Assembly (NCBI GenBank): GCA_017962665.1
Contig: JAGCUU010000018.1
Location: 1 to 56,984 of the forward strand
Direction of reading: 5' to 3'
Source of the DNA: Bacteroidales bacterium
GTDB lineage: Bacteria > Bacteroidota > Bacteroidia > Bacteroidales > P3
Length of the DNA stretch: 56,984 bases
How positions within the stretch are numbered: the first letter of the stretch is position 1; each line of letters starts with the position of its first letter. A model generated the notes under the pieces. It made no database searches. It saw only the letters and a list, made by a program, of their open reading frames with translations, and had not been told where the DNA came from. This document shows, in pieces, positions 51,566-56,984 of this stretch. The translations under genes were made by a program, and so were the position numbers.

Positions 51566-53101
51566 TTATTTTTTATTAATTTCGTCGATGATGCGTCCGT
51601 TGCCGTTTTGGAGATTCTTGTATACGGCATGAAAAGACTCCTTGGTGCTGAAAGCCTTTTTAGTGAAATAGATGTCGCAACGGCTGGGTTTGCCTTTACG
51701 GAACGACCTAAGACCGTTGATTTCTATGCTACGCATATAGTCAACAGGTTTCTTGCATTCAGAAAGTGTACCTGTCGGTTCAATGACATTGATTTTCCGT
51801 ATTAATGACGGCATATTCACTGTCAGATTCTCTACCGTCACATTTGGCCAGCATCGTGCTGCAAGTTCCGGACGACTGTTAGCCTCCGTGGAAAGCAGCA
51901 TTACATTGACCAATGAGTGATGACGTAAAGTGATATCGAAAGTACAATTGCGAATTATTATGTCGAAAGGCGTATAAGCATTGTACGACGAACGAATGCG
52001 AACAGGAATGCAATCGATGAAATGGCAACTATCAAAAACCACCTTGCCATACATTGATGAAAACTGCGTCTGCTTGTTACGGAACACACAGTTTACGAGG
52101 TAGGCATCACGGCCATAACAGTGTATGTCAAAACGATTGACGTCGCATTCACGAAGAGTGGTCTTGCTCACATTGTTGCTTCCAAAGACACCCCAGGCAG
52201 CATCAGCCTTAAAACGGATAAAAGTGGTGTTCCATACATTATTCATACTAAGAGCATAACCATAAGCGCCCTTATATGAGTAGGTAGAGTCCACCGTAAC
52301 ATCCTGAATAGTACAGTTGGAACAATTATTCAGGGAGATTGCTCCATCGGCATTCATCTTTGTTTTCGGAGTGGTAATATGGATATTGCGAAGTGTCACA
52401 TTGTTTTGGTTTCTGACAGAAAAACAATAGGTCTTGTGTTTCTCGTTGCGACCACGGTGTATTGTGACATTCTGTATGGTTTTCGGGTCTGTTGTGACAG
52501 GGACAAAACTACATTTGGGCTTTGCCGCAGGGGTGGAATATGATGTCACAGGAAAATTCAAACTACGCCCGTTGCTGACATAGAGTAAATCCTGACGCCA
52601 TACGGTATATCCATAGCCAGTGCGTTCTGTCCACGGTTCCTCATCTCTGATAATAAGCAGATGCTCTCCGGCAAGGAACTCGGAAATTGAGCGGAAATCG
52701 CCACTGTCAAGTAGTGCTTTGTCTATCGATATCTCCTTTGCCGGCTGCTCTCCAGAGAGTGCGAAAAGGGTAAGATCCTTTTCAGAATCGTTGCGCACAA
52801 AAAACACAACACCTGCAAAGTCTGTATTGTAACCCAAAGGCATGGTCTTTGCCGTGTCTGGTATTTCAAGCCAGATGGTATCAATACCAGCATACGATAC
52901 GGCACGGTGACGTTCGAAAGCCTCTTTATGACATGCATAAAGAACAGCATATCGCGCCTTTGCATCTGTTGCTTCCCGCAGACCGAACGACAGCGGATTC
53001 AATGGTTCGTCATCGGAGCCATGTCCCTGCATTCGTTCCGGCTGCTGTGCAAAACCAAGAATACAGCAGGCAATCATCAAAATAATAGTGAGTTTTTTCA
53101 T
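51566..53101 (-). CDS. exported right-handed beta-helix protein
   Basis: 511 residues from the ATG at 53101 (MKKLTIILMIACCILGFAQQ), a signal peptide; nine further codons upstream are unlikely. From about residue 200 the sequence has regular parallel beta-helix rungs: IQNVTIHRGRN, NNVTLRNIHITTP, CSNCTIQDVTVDST, VSKTTLRECDVNRFDIH, KVVFDSCHFIDC, FDIIIRNCTFDI. Such folds occur in polysaccharide lyases and glycan-binding proteins, but no catalytic set is evident. It lies 33 bp downstream of ileS on the same strand and ends at a terminator shared with creD. Confidence 0.83.
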   Translation of the reverse strand: MKKLTIILMIACCILGFAQQPERMQGHGSDDEPLNPLSFGLREATDAKARYAVLYACHKEAFERHRAVSYAGIDTIWLEIPDTAKTMPLGYNTDFAGVVFFVRNDSEKDLTLFALSGEQPAKEISIDKALLDSGDFRSISEFLAGEHLLIIRDEEPWTERTGYGYTVWRQDLLYVSNGRSLNFPVTSYSTPAAKPKCSFVPVTTDPKTIQNVTIHRGRNEKHKTYCFSVRNQNNVTLRNIHITTPKTKMNADGAISLNNCSNCTIQDVTVDSTYSYKGAYGYALSMNNVWNTTFIRFKADAAWGVFGSNNVSKTTLRECDVNRFDIHCYGRDAYLVNCVFRNKQTQFSSMYGKVVFDSCHFIDCIPVRIRSSYNAYTPFDIIIRNCTFDITLRHHSLVNVMLLSTEANSRPELAARCWPNVTVENLTVNMPSLIRKINVIEPTGTLSECKKPVDYMRSIEINGLRSFRKGKPSRCDIYFTKKAFSTKESFHAVYKNLQNGNGRIIDEINKK

Positions 53102-53134
53102 AGTAGTTGGTGTTGGTTGTTGAAACAAGAGTTG

Positions 53135-56100
53135 TTAAACTTTCTTGATAGAGATTTTTGCCGGTTTGCCTTCAATAATCTCTATTGTTTGGGCATCGCC
53201 ATCCTCTACCATATCCACAAGCTCCATCTTCTCTGTCAGAGTCTCGCTGCAGATATATTCCTCATGACGTCTGACAGCGGAATCCCATTCCCCACTCTCT
53301 AACTTCACGGAGATACGGTCAGTGACATCGAAGCCTTCCTTGCGGATATTCTGTATGCGGTTGACAATCTCACGGGCTATACCTTCGTCAACGAGCTCCT
53401 GGGAGAGTGTGATATCCAGGGCAACCGTCAAGCTGCCTTCGTTTGCCACAACCCAACCGGGGATATCCTGTGTTGCAATCTCTACATCCGAGAGAAGTAT
53501 CTCGACAGGCTGTCCGTCAATAGCAAGCTCGCAACGGCCAGCAGATTCGATGGCGTTGATCTGTTCTTGGGAGAATGAGGTGACTGCAGCGGCAATCGAC
53601 TTCATTATCTTTCCATATCGTGGGCCCAAAGTCTTGAAATTGGGTTTGATACTCTTGACCAACAGATTGTTGTCAGCAGCCAGAAACTCAACATCCTTGA
53701 CATTAAGTTCGCCACATATCAGGTGCTTTACGCGCTCAACCTGTAACTTGAAGTTGTCGTCATGAACGGGAAGGACGATTTTGGCGAGAGGCTGACGAAC
53801 ACGAAGGTTGCTCTTCTTGCGCAAAGACAAGCCCATCGAGCATATTTGCTGTGCCAGCTGCATACGTTCCTCCAATGGTTTGTCTATCATCTCCTCGTGC
53901 ACTTCGGGGAAAGCCACATGATGCACCGATTCAGCCTCGAAACGTTTTGTGACAGAGTTCAGGTCATTGAACATACGTTCACTGAAGAACGGAGCAATGG
54001 GCGACATAAGACGTGCCAATGTTTCCAAACAGGTATAGAGTGTCTGGTATGCCGATATTTTGTCATCGCTGTAATCGCCTTTCCAGAAACGGCGGCGGCA
54101 CAGACGCACATACCAGTTGCTGAGATAAGCATCGATGAATTCAGCAATGGCACGACCGGCACGAGTAGGTTCATAGTCAGCAAATGCCTCATCGACAGTT
54201 TTCACCAGCGTATTAAGTTCACTGAGAATCCAGCGGTCTATCTCAGGACGTTTCTCTATCGGCAAATCCTCCTCCTTATATTCAAAGCCATCCAAGTTGG
54301 CGTATAGGGCGAAGAAGCTATAGGTGTTGTATAACGTGCCAAACAATTTACGACGCACTTCATCGACACCGTCGGCATCAAATTTGAGGTTATCCCAGGG
54401 CTGGCTGTTGGTAATCATGTACCAACGAGTGGCATCGGGACCGTATTTTTTCAGAGTCTCGAAAGGATCAACACCGTTGCCGAGACGTTTCGACATCTTG
54501 TTGCCATTCTTGTCGAGAACCAAACCATTGGAAATAACATTCTTGAAAGCGACGCTGTCAAAACACATCGTGGCGATGGCATGCAGTGTATAGAACCAAC
54601 CGCGGGTCTGGTCAACGCCTTCGGCGATGAAGTCAGCGGGGAACTGGTCTTTGCGAAGCTCCTCACCCATATAATGTATCTGAGCGTAAGGCATGGCACC
54701 GCTATCAAACCAGACATCGATGAGGTCGGGCTCACGGCGCATAGGCTTGCCACTCGGCGAGACGAGGACTACGTTGTCAATATATGGGCGATGCAGGTCG
54801 AAAGCCTTTGTGTCGTCACCAGCATAGGGATTATTCTCCATCAAGCCTGCAGCGATTGACTTCTCGATTTCTTCACGCAGTTGCTTGATGCTGCCGATGC
54901 ATATCTCCTCCTTGCCATCCTCGGTGCGCCAGATAGGCAGCGGTGTACCCCAGTAGCGGCTGCGGCTCAAATTCCAGTCGACGATATTTTCGAGCCAGTT
55001 GCCAAAACGTCCCGTACCCGTAGCCTCAGGTTTCCAGTTGATAGTCTTGTTAAGTTCAATCATGCGTTCCTTAAGTGCAGTGGTGCGGATAAACCAGCTG
55101 TCAAGCGGATAGTAAAGCACCGGCTTGTCGGTACGCCAGCAATGGGGGTAACTATGGGTATGCTTCTCACTCTTGAAGAGCTTGCCTTCGCCTTTAAGCA
55201 TAATCACTATCTCCACATCAAGACTCATATCCTTCTCCGTCTTGGTCGGGTCGAATGCGTTTTTGACGAACTTGCCAGCATACTGTCCATAAAGCTCGGT
55301 ATTGACATTATGCTTAACCCATTCGGCATCGAGATTGTCTATCGGAGCGAAACGACCCTGGCGGTCAACCATAGGCATCTGCTTACCATCGCAGTCATAT
55401 AGCAGCAGGTCTGCGATACCGCCTTTCTTTGCCACACGTGCGTCGTCAGCGCCGAAAGTCGGTGCAATATGGACGATACCAGTACCGTCTTCAGTAGTGA
55501 CATAGTCACCAAGAATTATTCTGAAAGCTTCCGTGTCGTTAGCTGTGCGATGTGTCTGTGCAGCACTGTCGACAACTGTCGGCTTCACCCAGGGTATCAA
55601 CTGCTCATAGTAAAGACCTTCAAGAGCAGTGCCTTTGCATTCAGCCAAAATCTTGTATTCCGGAGATTTGCCTTCGGGGAACATCGAGTCTACCAAAGCC
55701 TTGGCCATAATGATGCGGCAGGGCTGCTCGGTGTAAGGGTGTACGGTTTCAAGAAGTACATAATCTATCGACGGACCCACGCAAAGAGCCGTGTTGCTCG
55801 GCAAGGTCCACGGCGTTGTTGTCCAAGCAATGGCATAAGTAGGCTTGTCGACTGCGATGCCAAAACGCGTACAAGTTTCAGAATCGTCAGCCATACGGAA
55901 CATCGCCACGCAGGTGGTGTCCTTCACATCGCGGTAGCAGCCGGGGAGGTTGAGCTCATGGCTTGAAAGACCGGTACCGGCGGCGGGGCTGAAAGGCTGG
56001 ATGGTGTAGCCCTTATATAACAAGCCCTTGTCGTACAGTTTTTTCAACAGAAACCAAAGAGTCTCGATATACTCGTTTTCAAAAGTGATGTAAGGATTTT

Positions 56101-56533
56101 TCAAATCTACCCAGTAGCCCATCTGCTTGGTAAGCTCATCCCACAAATCCTTATATTTCAGCACCTCTGTGCGGCAAGCGTGGTTATAGTCGTCCACACT
56201 GATTTTCTTGCCGATATCCTCTTTGGTGATACCCAGATTCTTCTCCACGCCTAATTCTACAGGCAGACCATGGGTATCCCAACCAGCCTTGCGGTCAACG
56301 TGGAAGCCCTTCTGAGCCTTGTAACGGCAAAAAACATCCTTGATGGTACGTGCCATAACGTGATGAATTCCAGGCTTGCCGTTTGCACTCGGAGGACCAT
56401 CATAAAAGACATATGCAGGATGTCCCTCGCTTAGTTTCTGTCCTTTCTCAAAAGTCTCGTTTTCTTCCCACCAGCGGCGTATTTCTTCGCCAATCTGGGT
56501 CAAATTAAGCTGCTTATATTCTTTATAGTTCAT
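53135..56533 (-). CDS. ileS: isoleucyl-tRNA synthetase, type 2-like, with GIHH motif
   Basis: A 1132-residue class I synthetase charging tRNA-Ile, with an editing domain. The size and the N-terminal GPPSANGKPGIHHVMARTIKD place it with the longer, eukaryote-like (type 2) IleRS. In this motif the usual HIGH is replaced by GIHH at residues 55-58 (56360-56371). KMSKR is present (NGNKMSKRLGNGVD), as are the editing-domain WTTTPWTLPSNTAL and TGIVHIAPTFGADD. The C-terminal region has RVRQPL, also typical of the type 2 enzyme. It is followed by a beta-helix gene in the same direction. Confidence 0.97.
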   Translation of the reverse strand: MNYKEYKQLNLTQIGEEIRRWWEENETFEKGQKLSEGHPAYVFYDGPPSANGKPGIHHVMARTIKDVFCRYKAQKGFHVDRKAGWDTHGLPVELGVEKNLGITKEDIGKKISVDDYNHACRTEVLKYKDLWDELTKQMGYWVDLKNPYITFENEYIETLWFLLKKLYDKGLLYKGYTIQPFSPAAGTGLSSHELNLPGCYRDVKDTTCVAMFRMADDSETCTRFGIAVDKPTYAIAWTTTPWTLPSNTALCVGPSIDYVLLETVHPYTEQPCRIIMAKALVDSMFPEGKSPEYKILAECKGTALEGLYYEQLIPWVKPTVVDSAAQTHRTANDTEAFRIILGDYVTTEDGTGIVHIAPTFGADDARVAKKGGIADLLLYDCDGKQMPMVDRQGRFAPIDNLDAEWVKHNVNTELYGQYAGKFVKNAFDPTKTEKDMSLDVEIVIMLKGEGKLFKSEKHTHSYPHCWRTDKPVLYYPLDSWFIRTTALKERMIELNKTINWKPEATGTGRFGNWLENIVDWNLSRSRYWGTPLPIWRTEDGKEEICIGSIKQLREEIEKSIAAGLMENNPYAGDDTKAFDLHRPYIDNVVLVSPSGKPMRREPDLIDVWFDSGAMPYAQIHYMGEELRKDQFPADFIAEGVDQTRGWFYTLHAIATMCFDSVAFKNVISNGLVLDKNGNKMSKRLGNGVDPFETLKKYGPDATRWYMITNSQPWDNLKFDADGVDEVRRKLFGTLYNTYSFFALYANLDGFEYKEEDLPIEKRPEIDRWILSELNTLVKTVDEAFADYEPTRAGRAIAEFIDAYLSNWYVRLCRRRFWKGDYSDDKISAYQTLYTCLETLARLMSPIAPFFSERMFNDLNSVTKRFEAESVHHVAFPEVHEEMIDKPLEERMQLAQQICSMGLSLRKKSNLRVRQPLAKIVLPVHDDNFKLQVERVKHLICGELNVKDVEFLAADNNLLVKSIKPNFKTLGPRYGKIMKSIAAAVTSFSQEQINAIESAGRCELAIDGQPVEILLSDVEIATQDIPGWVVANEGSLTVALDITLSQELVDEGIAREIVNRIQNIRKEGFDVTDRISVKLESGEWDSAVRRHEEYICSETLTEKMELVDMVEDGDAQTIEIIEGKPAKISIKKV

Positions 56534-56600
56534 ATCCTATAATATATTATATACATATATACAAACAGTTGCATACTTTCATAAGCACACAACGAAATTG

Positions 56601-56608
56601 CAAAAATA
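56601..56608 (-). promoter_or_regulatory. -7 box for ileS
   Basis: Reverse-strand TATTTTTG, 68 bases before the ATG. Confidence 0.55.
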
Positions 56609-56676
56609 CAAAAAATAATTATATTATAATAAAGATGTGTGATGTGCAAACCTTCAACTGTCAACCGTCACAAAGT

Positions 56677-56840
56677 GAAGTCATAGAAGTTAAGGGAAGT
56701 TATCGCGCTTCGCGCTGGAAGTTAAGGGACAATACAATCCGTGCAAATTCATTTGTCCTTTAACTCCACTTAACTCCACACCATCTCCATTTAACTTCTC
56801 TCTTTAATCTTTAACCGTTAACCTTTAACCGTTACAATGG
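56677..56840 (+). repeat. Dispersed repeat element, copy B (tandem unit 1, 164 bp)
   Basis: The unit begins GAAGTCATAGAAGTTAAGGG, carries GAAGTTAAGGGA on both sides of a CGCG-CTT-CGCG hairpin (56704-56714), and later a TTTGTCCTTTAACTCC stretch partly complementary to the upstream GGAAGTTAAGGGACAA. It ends with a run of TTTAACCGTTAACC. The copy starting at 56841 matches its first 144 bp with one difference. Confidence 0.93.
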
Positions 56841-56984
56841 GAAGTCAAAGAAGTTAAGGGAAGTTATCGCGCTTCGCGCTGGAAGTTAAGGGACAATACA
56901 ATCCGTGCAAATTCATTTGTCCTTTAACTCCACTTAACTCCACACCATCTCCATTTAACTTCTCTCTTTAATCTTTAACCGTTA
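56841..56984 (+). repeat. Dispersed repeat element, copy C (tandem unit 2, cut by window edge)
   Basis: Matches 56677-56820 at 143 of 144 positions (T to A at 56848). It continues to the last base, so more units may lie beyond. Copies B and C fill most of the 451-bp gene-free stretch 56534-56984, which otherwise holds the ileS promoter. Confidence 0.93.

Noticed and set aside
1-56984. CRISPR arrays, insertion sequences, prophage, tRNA or rRNA genes
   Set aside because: No regularly spaced repeats, transposase or integrase, phage structural genes or cloverleaf sequences were seen; intergenic gaps are mostly too short.

Overview
The window reads as chromosomal DNA of a Bacteroidota bacterium, most likely a Bacteroidales member. 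The reasons are: at least seventeen upstream regions carry the Bacteroidota -7 box TAnnTTTG, some with a TTTG -33 box; two secreted proteins end in type A sorting domains of the type IX secretion system (T9SS); and there are many lineage-typical families (BT_3928-like, DUF4293, DUF3098, DUF1599, PCMD, M16 peptidase, CreD trio, cdaA-folP). No tRNA, rRNA, CRISPR array, transposase or phage gene was seen. The species cannot be named from sequence alone.

Layout. 1-6356 (minus): an operon phoH-ispE-PCMD/T9SS protein-unknown-ROK kinase-GH92 mannosidase, the last cut by the window edge. 6524-9484: a small membrane protein, then a minus-strand three-gene cassette led by a protein that joins a WYL-regulator-like DNA-binding N-terminus to WG repeats. 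9671-11495: divergent dapB and fba. 11554-13883: an orphan gene with a long, foldable 5' leader, convergent with a radical SAM/SPASM gene that is coupled to a zinc-ribbon-like gene. 13886-15331: pepD, complete except for one in-frame TAG. 15390-20830: outer-membrane barrel, gpsA, a 55-residue two-cluster ferredoxin, serS, and two unknowns. 20954-25274: HerA-like ATPase, LemA, TPM protein, dnaN. 25319-28398: ftsX-DUF3098-uppP-truB-small membrane protein. 28405-34150 (minus): nnrD, M16 peptidase, folP-cdaA. 34200-42290: a tight ten-gene plus-strand operon (DUF1599, BT_3928, DUF4293, tsaE, rsfS, ftsH, LUD, cdsA, psd, RluA-type). 42486-51482: gingipain-like C25 peptidase, arginine-decarboxylase-like enzyme, FKBP lipoprotein, and a membrane protein/regulator/CreD trio. 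51566-56533 (minus): ileS and a beta-helix exported protein. 56534-56984: tandem copies of a dispersed repeat.

How the genes fit together. Most of the window is housekeeping: isoprenoid and undecaprenyl carrier supply (ispE, uppP), phospholipid synthesis (gpsA, cdsA, psd), translation (serS, ileS, tsaE, rsfS, truB), replication (dnaN), division (ftsX), proteostasis (ftsH, FKBP), c-di-AMP (cdaA) and folate (folP). The accessory material is the GH92/ROK pair (mannoside use), two T9SS cargo proteins, the WYL-HTH/WG cassette, the radical SAM pair and several orphans.

Points most worth a second look: the amber codon in pepD; the HTH-WG fusion cassette; the zinc-ribbon/radical SAM pair; the GIHH (instead of HIGH) active-site motif in IleS; the structured leader at 11590-11807; a 164-bp repeat family with a CGCGCTTCGCG hairpin core; and a signal peptide encoded by a 7-bp tandem repeat.
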